DNA from: Isoptericola halotolerans
GTDB lineage: Bacteria > Actinomycetota > Actinomycetes > Actinomycetales > Cellulomonadaceae
NCBI RefSeq assembly: GCF_003003075.1
Contig: NZ_PVTX01000003.1
Location: forward strand, 1-64,000
Length of the DNA stretch: 64,000 nucleotides
Direction of reading: 5' to 3'
This document shows, piece after piece, positions 8,028 to 15,930 of the stretch. The notes under the pieces were generated by a model. That model ran no database searches, was not told the origin of the DNA, and saw nothing but the letters and a program-made list of their open reading frames with translations. The translations under genes were made by a program, and so were the position numbers. Every line of letters starts with the position of its first letter. Within the stretch, counting starts at the first letter, position 1.

Positions 8028-9506
8028 ATGCGCACGACGTCGGCCGCGCGACGACGGTTGCTGCTGGTCACCCACCACTACTACCCCGAGCGCGGTGCCC
8101 CCCAGCGCCGGTGGGACGCCCTGACGCCCCGGCTGATCGACGCCGGCGTGGACGTCTCGGTGCTCGCCCCGCCCCCGCACTATCCGGCAGGACGGCTCTT
8201 CGAGGACCGTGCGGAGTACCAGCCCGGGCGCCTGAGCCGCGGCCGCCACGGCGAGCGGATCGTGCGGACCACGTTCCGCGAGCACTCCTCGCGGCTGCGG
8301 TCCCGGTCGCTCGACCAGGCGGTCGTGGCGTGGAGCTCGATCTGCCTGGGTCTGCGCATCTTCCGTCATCCGAGCCTGCGGCCCGACGTCGTGGTGGGCA
8401 CCGTGCCCGGCATCCCGTCCATGTTCGCCGCGTGGGTGCTGGCACGGGCGACGCGGGCCAAGTTCGTCGTCGAGATGCGCGACGCCTGGCCCGACCTCAT
8501 CGAGCCGGCCGGACTCTTCCGCGCGGGCCGGACGACGAAGGCCCGGGTCCTGGGCCTCGCCCGCACGTTCGTGCACCGCGCCGTCAGCCGGCTGCAGGCG
8601 CGCGCCGACTCGGTGGTGACCACCACGGAGACGTTCGCCGAGGTGCTCCAGGGCCGCGGCGTCGACGACGTCGCGGTGGTGCGCAACGGCACCTCCTACA
8701 CACCGGACGCGGCAGACCTGGCGTCCTCCGGCCTGGCGGTCCCCACGAGCCCCGCGGACCCGACAGGCCCCGCGCCCGACGGCGGCCCCCACCTCCTGCG
8801 GGACCGCCCGCTCCGCGTGGCGTACGCCGGGACGGTGGGCCGCGCGCAGGACCTCGGGACCGTGGTGCGGGCCGCGGCCGAGATGCGTCGCCGCGGCCGC
8901 GCGGTCGACGTGCGGATCGTGGGACCGGGCGCGGAGGTGGAGTCCCTGCAGCGGCTGGCCGCGGAACTCGGCGCACCGGTCACGTTCGGAGGACCGGTAC
9001 CTGCCGAGGAGGTCCACGCCCTGTACCGGTGGGCGGACACCGTGCTGGTGTCGCTGCGTGACTGGCAGCCGCTGGAGTGGACCGTCCCGTCCAAGCTGTA
9101 CGAGGTGATGGCCTCCGGCCGCCTCGTCACGGCCTGCGTCGCGGGCGAGGCCGCGGAGATCGTCGCCTCGACCGGCGCCGGCACGGTGGTGCTGCCGGGC
9201 GACGCCGCGATGCTCGCGGACGTCTGGAGCGGCTGGGTGCGCGACGGCGCCCTCCCCGAGGTGTCGCCCGCTGCGGCGGCGTGGGTCGCGGCGAACGCGG
9301 ACGACGACGAGCTGGGCCGGCGGTACGTCCAGCTCGTCGACCACCTGATGGAGCCCGAGCAGCACGCCGCGAGCGCCGGGCACCTGGCCGCCGCGGCGGA
9401 CGGCACGGGTTGTCCCACGTGCGAGATCAAGGCGGTGCCCGAGCCGCCCGAGCGGGCCGCGCCCTCGATCGGCGCCGTGCGCCCGTCCGGGGAGTCGGTC
9501 GCGTGA
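8028..9506 (+). CDS. GT4-family glycosyltransferase
   Basis: GT-B fold glycosyltransferase of 492 aa that probably adds a sugar to a lipid-linked wall glycan at the inner membrane face. After the start, LLLVTHHYYPERGAPQRRWDAL is the classic N-terminal acceptor-site loop of WcaI/GT4 enzymes; KFVVEMRDAWPDL follows, and KLYEVMASGRLV with VAGEAAEIV is the C-terminal nucleotide-sugar region. The ATG at 8028 is chosen over upstream starts because GGGGGGCACGGG precedes it and the earlier residues do not look like protein. The C-terminus has a short Cys-containing tail (CPTCE). Its stop overlaps the next start by four bases, opening a three-gene operon. Confidence 0.85.
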   Translation: MRTTSAARRRLLLVTHHYYPERGAPQRRWDALTPRLIDAGVDVSVLAPPPHYPAGRLFEDRAEYQPGRLSRGRHGERIVRTTFREHSSRLRSRSLDQAVVAWSSICLGLRIFRHPSLRPDVVVGTVPGIPSMFAAWVLARATRAKFVVEMRDAWPDLIEPAGLFRAGRTTKARVLGLARTFVHRAVSRLQARADSVVTTTETFAEVLQGRGVDDVAVVRNGTSYTPDAADLASSGLAVPTSPADPTGPAPDGGPHLLRDRPLRVAYAGTVGRAQDLGTVVRAAAEMRRRGRAVDVRIVGPGAEVESLQRLAAELGAPVTFGGPVPAEEVHALYRWADTVLVSLRDWQPLEWTVPSKLYEVMASGRLVTACVAGEAAEIVASTGAGTVVLPGDAAMLADVWSGWVRDGALPEVSPAAAAWVAANADDDELGRRYVQLVDHLMEPEQHAASAGHLAAAADGTGCPTCEIKAVPEPPERAAPSIGAVRPSGESVA

Positions 9507-11140
9507 CGCGGGTGTCCGAGCTCGCGCACAACGTCCGGTTCACCGCCTCCTACGTGGTCCACGCCCTGGCCACCGACCCCGCGTGGCTGGTGCTGCAGGC
9601 GTCGCGTCGGCTGCCCGCTCGGGTGAGTGCCGTCGTCGTCCCCGGGGTGGAGCGCCTGGTCGGGGACGGCACCGGCGGTGCGGCGGGGCGCCTGCGGGCG
9701 GCCTGGGCGGCCGGCGACGTGACGACGGTGCGCGATGCCGCGCCCCGGGGGCGCACGGGCCGCCGCGTGCGGGCGGCCCTGCTGGGGCAGGTCGCCACGC
9801 TGGAGCCCACGGGCACGGACCGGCCCACGAGCCCGGACCGCTCCGCGCGCCGCGCCGCGCCGAGCGCGCCCGTCGCGGTGCACCACCACCTGACCAACTC
9901 CCTGCCGCACACCCAGAGCGGGTACACGCTGCGCTCGCACGCGATCCTCACCGCGCAGCGGGCGGCGGGCCACCGCGTCACGGCGACCACCCGGGTGGGC
10001 TATCCCCTGACGATCGGCGCGCTCGGGGCGCGCCGCACCGACGTCGTCGACGGCGTGGGGTACGCGCGGCTGGTCCCCCGCTCGCTGCCGGCGGACCACG
10101 CCCGGCGGGCCGAGGACGGCACCGCGCTGCTGGCGGCCGAGCTGGAGCGGCACCGTCCCGACGTCGTGCACGCCACGACCCCGTGGACCACGGGTGCGGC
10201 CGCCCGGGCCGCCGCCGAGCGCGCCGGGCTGCCCTGGGTCTACGAGGTGCGGGGCCTGCCCGAGGAGACGTGGGCGGCCTCGCACGCCACCGCCGCGGCG
10301 CGCGAGGCCGCGACGCGCTCGGAGCGGTACGCGCTGGTGCGCGCCAAGGAGACGGAGCTCGCCCTGGCGGCCGACCACGTGGTGACGCTCAGCGCGACGA
10401 TGCGCGACGAGCTCGTCGGGCGCGGCGTGCCCGCCGGCCGCATCACCGTGGTGCCGAACGCCGTCGACTCCGCGCTGCTCGACGCCACGGCCCCGACACC
10501 CGCCGAGGCCCGCGCCGCGCTGGGCCTGCGCACGGCGCCCCAGGTGGTCGGCACCGTCAGCTCGCTGGTCGGGTACGAGGGTCTCGACACGATCCTGCGC
10601 ACGGTCGCCACCCTGCGCGACGGCGGCACGGACGTCTCGGCGCTGGTGGTCGGCGACGGCGTCGCCCGGCCCGGGCTGCTGCGGCTCGCCGCCGAGCTGG
10701 GGATCGCCGAGCACGTGCACCTGCCCGGCCGGGTCCCCCGCGACGTGGCCCGCACCTACCTCGCGGCGCTCGACGTCGTGCTGGTGCCCCGCCGCCCGGA
10801 CCGGGTCACCGGGCTGGTGACGCCCCTGAAGCCGGTCGAGGCGATGGCCACGGGCCGGCCGGTGGTGGCGAGCGACCTGCCCGCGCTGCGCGAGGTGTGC
10901 TCCCCGCTCGACGGCGGCGCCCCGGCGGCGCTGCTCGTGCCGGCGGACGACCAGGTGGCCTGGGTCGACGCCGTCGGCGGCCTGCTGGGCGACGCCGCCC
11001 GGCAGGAGGCCCTCGTCGCGGCCGGCCGGGACGTGGCGGCCGAGCGGACCTGGTCGCGGCTCGTGGCACGTTACGACGACGCCTACGCGGCGGCGACCGG
11101 CACGCCCCTGACCGACGAGAACCGGAAGGACCGACGATGA
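9503..11140 (+). CDS. GT4-family glycosyltransferase with N-terminal extension
   Basis: Second GT-B glycosyltransferase in the operon, 545 aa. About 115 residues without a clear family come first, then HHHLTNSLPHTQSGYTLRSH begins the GT4 N-domain. The donor domain includes VVPNAVDSALL, VGTVSSLVGYEGLDTIL and LKPVEAMATGRPVVASDLPALREV, with the E-x7-E-like pair that binds the nucleotide sugar. The GTG at 9503 overlaps the previous stop (GTGA), and the downstream LCP gene overlaps its stop (ATGA), so the three are translated together. The N-terminal extension may contact the membrane or a partner. Confidence 0.82.
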   Translation: MTRVSELAHNVRFTASYVVHALATDPAWLVLQASRRLPARVSAVVVPGVERLVGDGTGGAAGRLRAAWAAGDVTTVRDAAPRGRTGRRVRAALLGQVATLEPTGTDRPTSPDRSARRAAPSAPVAVHHHLTNSLPHTQSGYTLRSHAILTAQRAAGHRVTATTRVGYPLTIGALGARRTDVVDGVGYARLVPRSLPADHARRAEDGTALLAAELERHRPDVVHATTPWTTGAAARAAAERAGLPWVYEVRGLPEETWAASHATAAAREAATRSERYALVRAKETELALAADHVVTLSATMRDELVGRGVPAGRITVVPNAVDSALLDATAPTPAEARAALGLRTAPQVVGTVSSLVGYEGLDTILRTVATLRDGGTDVSALVVGDGVARPGLLRLAAELGIAEHVHLPGRVPRDVARTYLAALDVVLVPRRPDRVTGLVTPLKPVEAMATGRPVVASDLPALREVCSPLDGGAPAALLVPADDQVAWVDAVGGLLGDAARQEALVAAGRDVAAERTWSRLVARYDDAYAAATGTPLTDENRKDRR

Positions 11141-12144
11141 CCCGGACCCGACCCCGCGGGGCGCGCGTCGCTGCGCTCGTGGCCGCGGCCGCGCTGGCGC
11201 TGGGCGCCTGCTCGCCGAGCGCCGAGCCCGCTCCCGAGGCCGCGTCGACGCAGACCACGACGGAGGCGGTGGAACCGGCGGAGAAGTCGGCCGCGCCGTC
11301 CCCGTCGGCGTCGCCGGAGGTGGAGGACCCGCTCGGCGAGGGCACCCGCAACATGCTGCTCATCGGCACGGACTCGCGCGACGCCTCCTCGATGGGCGGC
11401 AACGCGGACATCATCATGCTCGCGCACGTGCCGGCGGACCGGGAGCAGCTCTACCTGGTCTCGTTCACGCGGGACATGCACGTGCCGATCCCGGGGATCG
11501 GCGAGGGGAAGATCAACTCGGCGTTCTCACGCGGGGGGACCCAGACGCTGGTCGACACGGTCTCGGAGCTGGTGGGCGGCCTCGAGATCGACTACACGAT
11601 GCAGACGAACTTCAACGGGTTCATCAACCTCACGCGGGCCCTCGAGGGGTTCGAGGTGGACAACAAGCACCACTCGACGGTGACGGTGAACTCCACCGGG
11701 CGGGTCGTGGACTTCCCCGAGGGCCGCGTCACGCTGGAGAACACCGACGGGCTCATCTACGTGCGCGAGCGCAAACGGCTGCCCCTGGGCGACCTGGACC
11801 GCACCGAGCGCCAGCGCGCCGCGGTGATCGGGATGATGGACCGCATCGCGGAGCGCAGCGACGACCCGGCGTTCGTCGCCGAGCTGATCGCCCTGCTGTT
11901 CAACAACGTCAAGGTCACCGGCGACCTGGCCGTGGAGGACTTCGTGGACCTGGCGCCGATGGCCTCCGAGCTCGAGCGGGACGACGTGGTGAGCCTCATG
12001 TCGCCGATCACCGGGTTCGGCACCGTGGGCGGGGCGTCGGTGAACCTGGTGGACGAGGCGCAGACGGCGGACCTCGGCGAGGCGCTGCGCACGGACACGA
12101 TGGACGAGTACGTCGAGGAGTACGGCACCGACTACGCGCCCTGA
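11137..12144 (+). CDS. LytR-CpsA-Psr domain lipoprotein
   Basis: LCP-domain protein of 335 aa that probably attaches glycans to the cell wall. It is unusual in having a lipoprotein signal instead of a transmembrane anchor: the lipobox LGAC ends at Cys25 and is followed by a Ser/Pro/Glu-rich linker to about residue 65. The LCP core shows MLLIGTDSRD, SFTRDMHVPIPGIGEGKINSAF and VRERKRLPLGDLDRTERQRA, keeping the Asp/Arg pattern. The ATG overlaps the stop of the preceding glycosyltransferase, so the ligase is made with the enzymes likely to build its substrate. A palindromic repeat lies 28 bp after the stop. Confidence 0.87.
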   Translation: MTRTRPRGARVAALVAAAALALGACSPSAEPAPEAASTQTTTEAVEPAEKSAAPSPSASPEVEDPLGEGTRNMLLIGTDSRDASSMGGNADIIMLAHVPADREQLYLVSFTRDMHVPIPGIGEGKINSAFSRGGTQTLVDTVSELVGGLEIDYTMQTNFNGFINLTRALEGFEVDNKHHSTVTVNSTGRVVDFPEGRVTLENTDGLIYVRERKRLPLGDLDRTERQRAAVIGMMDRIAERSDDPAFVAELIALLFNNVKVTGDLAVEDFVDLAPMASELERDDVVSLMSPITGFGTVGGASVNLVDEAQTADLGEALRTDTMDEYVEEYGTDYAP

Positions 12145-12172
12145 GCGCGCCCGCCCGTCGTCCCACACGAAG

Positions 12173-12246
12173 CGTTGTGGGTGCACGTTGGCACTCAAAA
12201 TGCCCGATATGGGCGTTTATGCCTGTGCCCTCGAGCACCCACAACG
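12173..12246. repeat. Palindromic repeat, CGTTGTGGG family, copy 2
   Basis: A 74 bp element with arms CGTTGTGGGTGC and GCACCCACAACG between the convergent LCP lipoprotein and methyltransferase genes. Same length and same nine terminal bases as copy 1, but the inner arm differs, with paired changes that keep the stem. Confidence 0.72.
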
Positions 12247-12266
12247 CCCGGGTGTGGCGGGCGGGG

Positions 12267-13031
12267 TCAGGCGGCGGGGCGGGTACCCCACGCGACGAGC
12301 GCCGGTCCGCGCTGCGGCAGCGCCCGCTGGACCACGCGGAACGGCCACGTCGCCGCCGCGGTCGCCACGCCCTGGAGCGCCGACGACGGCTGGAACAGCC
12401 GCCCGGAGCGCGCGGTGCGCTCAGCCGTCGTCGTCCGGTCGTCCAGCCGACGGCGGGCCACCTGGTTGCGTACCGCCTCGAGTGCGTAGCCGAGCGGCGC
12501 GCCGTAGAGCCGCCCACCGACGTCGGCGAGCCCGGCCCCGGCGAGCAGCGCGCGCATCTGGGCGGGCTCGTAGCGCCGGTGGTGGCCGACGGCGGCGTCC
12601 ATGGGGCCGTAGCGCGCCCGCCAGGCGGGGGTCGAGACGAGCACCAGGCCGCCCGGGCGCAGCAGCTCGACCCAGGAGGCGAGCGCGCCGGCGTCGTCCT
12701 CGAGGTGTTCGAGCACCTCGAACGCGCACACGACGTCGTACCCGCGGTCGGTGGGGCCCGGCCCGGCCGCGGAGCGGTCCAGCTCGTCGACCGATCCGTG
12801 CACGACCCGGCCTGGCAGGCCGGCGTCGGTCAGCCGTGCGGCGGCGACGTCCGCGCTGGCGCCGTCGAGCTCGACGCCGGTGTAGTCGTGCCCGGCGGCG
12901 GCGAGCCGGACGCCCACGGCGCCCTGCCCGCAGCCGACCTCGAGGACGCGGCGGGGCGCGGGCGGGAACTCACGCCGGACGACGTCCCAGCGCAGGGAGC
13001 CGAACAGGGTCAGGGGTGGGGCGGTGGTCAC
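12267..13031 (-). CDS. SAM-dependent methyltransferase
   Basis: Class I methyltransferase of 254 aa. Motif I is VLEVGCGQGAVG (about 29-40); the acidic loop is YTGVELD; YDVVCAFEVLEHLEDD is motif II/III of the UbiG/Methyltransf_11 type; LRPGGLVLVSTPAW follows. GHHRRYEP is shared with enzymes that methylate lipid-linked sugars. It is a close paralogue of the C-terminal half of the preceding gene (shared LRWDVVRR, STPAW, HRRYEP and EAVRN blocks), so the two arose by duplication. The GTG overlaps the upstream stop by four bases. The substrate is probably a surface glycan, from context only. Confidence 0.82.
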   Translation of the reverse strand: MTTAPPLTLFGSLRWDVVRREFPPAPRRVLEVGCGQGAVGVRLAAAGHDYTGVELDGASADVAAARLTDAGLPGRVVHGSVDELDRSAAGPGPTDRGYDVVCAFEVLEHLEDDAGALASWVELLRPGGLVLVSTPAWRARYGPMDAAVGHHRRYEPAQMRALLAGAGLADVGGRLYGAPLGYALEAVRNQVARRRLDDRTTTAERTARSGRLFQPSSALQGVATAAATWPFRVVQRALPQRGPALVAWGTRPAA

Positions 13032-14809
13032 GCGTCCTCCGAGTGTCCGTGGTGCGGGTGCGGGTGCCGAGCATCAAGGTTCTGCCCGTTTTGACGAGCC
13101 ATTCCGGGCTGAACCTCGACACTCGGCGCCCCGGGGGGCAGTGCCCCGGGCTGCGGCGGCCCGGGGGGCCGGCGCCCGTGGGCCACGATGCCCGTCCCGT
13201 GGCGGGGAAAGGCCCGCTGCAGCAGGCAGAACGGCCAGACCACCGCCGCGACCAGAGCACCCACGGCCCACGAGGTGGGCTGCAGGACCCGGCCGCTGCC
13301 CGCAGTCTGCCCGGCCAGGTCCACAGTGGCGCGCTCCCCCGCCCGACGGCGCGCCATCCGGTTGCGCACGGCCTCCAGCAGGTAGCCGATCGGGGCGTCG
13401 TAGAGGCGCACCTCGACATCGGTGAGCCCGGCGTCGACCAGGAGCTCGTGCAGCCGCTCCGGCTCGTAGCGGCGGTAGTGCCCGGCGAGGACGTCCCAGG
13501 GTCCGAACCGGTCCGGCCAGGCCGGCGTGGACAGCAGCAGCGTGCCGCCGGGCCGCACCCGGGCGACCCACGCGGCGAGCGCCGCGGCGTCGTCGTCGAC
13601 GTGCTCGATCACCTCGAACGCGCACACGACGTCGAACCGCTCGTCCGCGTCGAGCACGGTGGTGTCCCCGTGCAGCACGCGGGCCCGGGGGGCGGCCTCG
13701 CGCAGGCACTCGACCGCCAGGGCCCAGGTGGTCTCGTCGAGCTCGACGGCGGTGTAGTCGTGCCGCTCGGCGATGCGGGCACCGACGGCGCCCCGGCCGC
13801 AGCCGACCTCGAGCACGGTCGCCCGCCGCCGCGGCAGCGCCCGGCGCACGACGTCCCAGCGCAGCCGTCCGCGCGGGGCGAGCGGCGGGAAGGGCGCGCG
13901 CCGCACGAGGACACCGACACCGGCGAACGCGAGGTCGGCCAGGGTCACCAGGACGCGGCTGACGAGGACGACGAGGAGCAGCTCGGCGTGGGGGACGGTG
14001 CCGGCCATGACCGCGAGCAGGACGAGCTCGCGCGCGCCGGCGCCGGCGGGGACCACCACGAGCAGGAACCCGACCACCCAGGCCAGCGCGTAGCCGCCGA
14101 CGGCGAGGGCGAGAGTCCGCACGCCCGTCGCCATGCCGAGCCCGGTGGCGAGCAGCCACACCTGCACACCGGCGAGCACCCAGCCGAGCACCGCCCACGC
14201 GGCGGCGGCACCGAGGCCGGTCCACGAGAGCGGGCGGTCGAGGGGTGCCCGGCGGGCGAGCCGCAGGGCGACGCCGAGCAGCCGGTTGAGCACGGGCGGC
14301 AGCAGCAGGACGACGACGGCGGGCAGCAGCCAGAGGGTCCAGGCCCACGGCCCGAGGGCGTCGGCGGCGAGGAAGGGCAGCGCGACGACGCCGACCACCG
14401 CCCCGGAGACCACCCCGACGCCGGTCGCGACGGCGGTGGCGGTCATCGTGCGGCGGCGCGGCACCCCGTGGTCGGCACCGACCTCGGCGGCGGCGACGAT
14501 GTTCCACACCCCGCCGGGCACGTACTTGCCGAGCTGGCTGATGCCGAACACGGAGACGGCGGAGCGCGCGTCGAGCCGCGAGCCGAGGTCGGCGAGCACG
14601 GCCCGCCAGGACAGCAGCGTGGCGCCCACGAAGAGCACGGAGAGCACGAGCGCCGCGCCCAGGCGTGCCGCGGACAGCGCGCGGGCGGCGTCCACCAGGT
14701 CGGCGCGCACGGCGACCACGGCGTAGACCGCCAGGCCGAGCGCCAGCACGAGGAACCCCCACCGCACCCAGCGTGAGCGCAGCACCGCGAGCAGCCGGGC
14801 GGTGCTCAC
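13028..14809 (-). CDS. Flippase-like (UPF0104/LPG_synthase_TM) and methyltransferase fusion
   Basis: A 593 aa fusion. Residues 1-303 are a polytopic membrane domain of the UPF0104/lysylphosphatidylglycerol-synthase TM type, with the typical GISQLGKYVPGGVWNI and VPAGAGARELVLLA motifs; this fold is seen in AglD/MprF-like lipid-linked sugar proteins. Residues 315-545 are a class I methyltransferase (VLEVGCGRGAVG at 332-343, FDVVCAFEVIEHVDDD, STPAWPDRFGPWD) paralogous to the next gene. The last 35 residues are Pro/His-rich and are largely coded by a palindromic repeat (13064-13129), so this tail may be a late addition. Both ends overlap neighbours by four bases. Likely role: moving and methylating a lipid-linked glycan. 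Confidence 0.82.
   Translation of the reverse strand: MSTARLLAVLRSRWVRWGFLVLALGLAVYAVVAVRADLVDAARALSAARLGAALVLSVLFVGATLLSWRAVLADLGSRLDARSAVSVFGISQLGKYVPGGVWNIVAAAEVGADHGVPRRRTMTATAVATGVGVVSGAVVGVVALPFLAADALGPWAWTLWLLPAVVVLLLPPVLNRLLGVALRLARRAPLDRPLSWTGLGAAAAWAVLGWVLAGVQVWLLATGLGMATGVRTLALAVGGYALAWVVGFLLVVVPAGAGARELVLLAVMAGTVPHAELLLVVLVSRVLVTLADLAFAGVGVLVRRAPFPPLAPRGRLRWDVVRRALPRRRATVLEVGCGRGAVGARIAERHDYTAVELDETTWALAVECLREAAPRARVLHGDTTVLDADERFDVVCAFEVIEHVDDDAAALAAWVARVRPGGTLLLSTPAWPDRFGPWDVLAGHYRRYEPERLHELLVDAGLTDVEVRLYDAPIGYLLEAVRNRMARRRAGERATVDLAGQTAGSGRVLQPTSWAVGALVAAVVWPFCLLQRAFPRHGTGIVAHGRRPPGPPQPGALPPGAPSVEVQPGMARQNGQNLDARHPHPHHGHSEDA
13064..13129. repeat. Second palindromic repeat type, inside the 3' end of a gene
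   Basis: Left arm 13064-13087 starts GTGCCGAGCATCAAGGTTC and pairs with 13106-13129 (19 of 24 positions), leaving an 18 bp centre that includes TTTTGACGAGCCATT. It codes the C-terminal tail of the flippase-methyltransferase fusion. It is unrelated in sequence to the CGTTGTGGG family. Confidence 0.65.
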
Positions 14810-15930
14810 GGCCGCACCCCGCGGGCGGTGAGCGCCGCGTCCAGGGGGCCGACGACGGCGCCCGGCCGGACGGCGTCGCGCGCGGCGGCCGCTCGGGCCC
14901 GGGCGGCGGCGAGCCGGTCGCGGTCGGTGAGCGCCAGGAGGCGGTCGGCGAGCGCGGCCGGGTCGGCGGGCGGCACGAGCTCGAGGTGCTCACCGAGCTG
15001 CCGGCGTTGCGGTGCGGTGTCGGAGGTGACGACGACGCAGCCGGCGGCGAGTCCCTGGAAGACCTTGTTGGGCACCACGCGCAGGCCTTTGGGGGTGTCG
15101 GAGAAGATGCCGAGGCAGACGTCGTGGCCGGCCACGAGGGCGGGCAGCGCCTCGGGCTCCACCCAGTCGAGCCAGCGGACCCCCGCGACGCCGTCGAGCA
15201 CGGCGCGTGCGGCGGCGTAGTCCTGGCCGTGCCCCACCAGGGTGGCCTCGATCGGCCGGCCGGTCGCGGCGGCCCGGGGCAGGGCGTCGGCGAGCGCCTC
15301 GGCCATCACCGTGGCGCCCTGCAGCGGCGTGAAGAGGCCGTAGAACACGACGCGTAAGGGGCCCTGCCCGGCCGGGGTGCCGCCGTCGGGTACGGGGTGC
15401 GCGCGGAACCAGGCGTCCGGGGCGCCGACGGGGACGACGACGCCGCGGCTCGGGTCGGGCAGCATGGCGCGGTGCTCGTCGGTGTCGAGGACGACGACGT
15501 CGGCGCAGGCCAGCGCGAGCCGGTCCAGGCCCCGCAGCAGGGTCACGCGCAGGCCGGCGGCGCCGCGGTCCGTGGCGGTGTCGGCCGCGAAGACGAGATG
15601 GTCGAGCACCACGGTGGTGCGCGGGTGCAGCAGGCGGGCAAGGACCACGTCGAAGTGGCCGAGGTAGCCGACCAGCAGCGCGTCGGGGGCGCCGTGGGCG
15701 CGGCGGTGGGCGACGTCGTCGCGCACGAGCAGCGCCCAGCAGGCGAGCAGCCGCAGGAGCAGGAGCGGCAGGCGCCACGGCTGGCGGAGCATGCGGACCC
15801 GTTCGGCGGTGCTGAACCCCAGGGGGTGGTTGAGCTCAGCCACGGTGTGCCTGTGGGCGCGCAGCCCGGCGACGAGGATCCCGGCGCGCGGGTGGCGGGC
15901 GGCGTCGTAGGTGCCGAACGCGACGATCAC
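14806..15930 (-). CDS. GT4-like glycosyltransferase
   Basis: Glycosyltransferase of 374 aa with a GT-B fold. The N-domain starts MIVAFGTYDAARHPRAG and includes a hydrophobic stretch (LLLLRLLACWALLV) that may be membrane-associated. The donor domain has VVFYGLFTPLQGATVMAEAL, IEATLVGHGQD, VPNKVFQGLAAGCVVVTSD and LVPPADPAALAD, the usual GT4 C-terminal order. The GTG at 15930 overlaps the stop of the AlbA_2 gene, and its own stop overlaps the next start, so all four genes from 17447 down to 12267 form one coupled unit. The exact sugar is not predictable. Confidence 0.8.
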   Translation of the reverse strand: MIVAFGTYDAARHPRAGILVAGLRAHRHTVAELNHPLGFSTAERVRMLRQPWRLPLLLLRLLACWALLVRDDVAHRRAHGAPDALLVGYLGHFDVVLARLLHPRTTVVLDHLVFAADTATDRGAAGLRVTLLRGLDRLALACADVVVLDTDEHRAMLPDPSRGVVVPVGAPDAWFRAHPVPDGGTPAGQGPLRVVFYGLFTPLQGATVMAEALADALPRAAATGRPIEATLVGHGQDYAAARAVLDGVAGVRWLDWVEPEALPALVAGHDVCLGIFSDTPKGLRVVPNKVFQGLAAGCVVVTSDTAPQRRQLGEHLELVPPADPAALADRLLALTDRDRLAAARARAAAARDAVRPGAVVGPLDAALTARGVRP

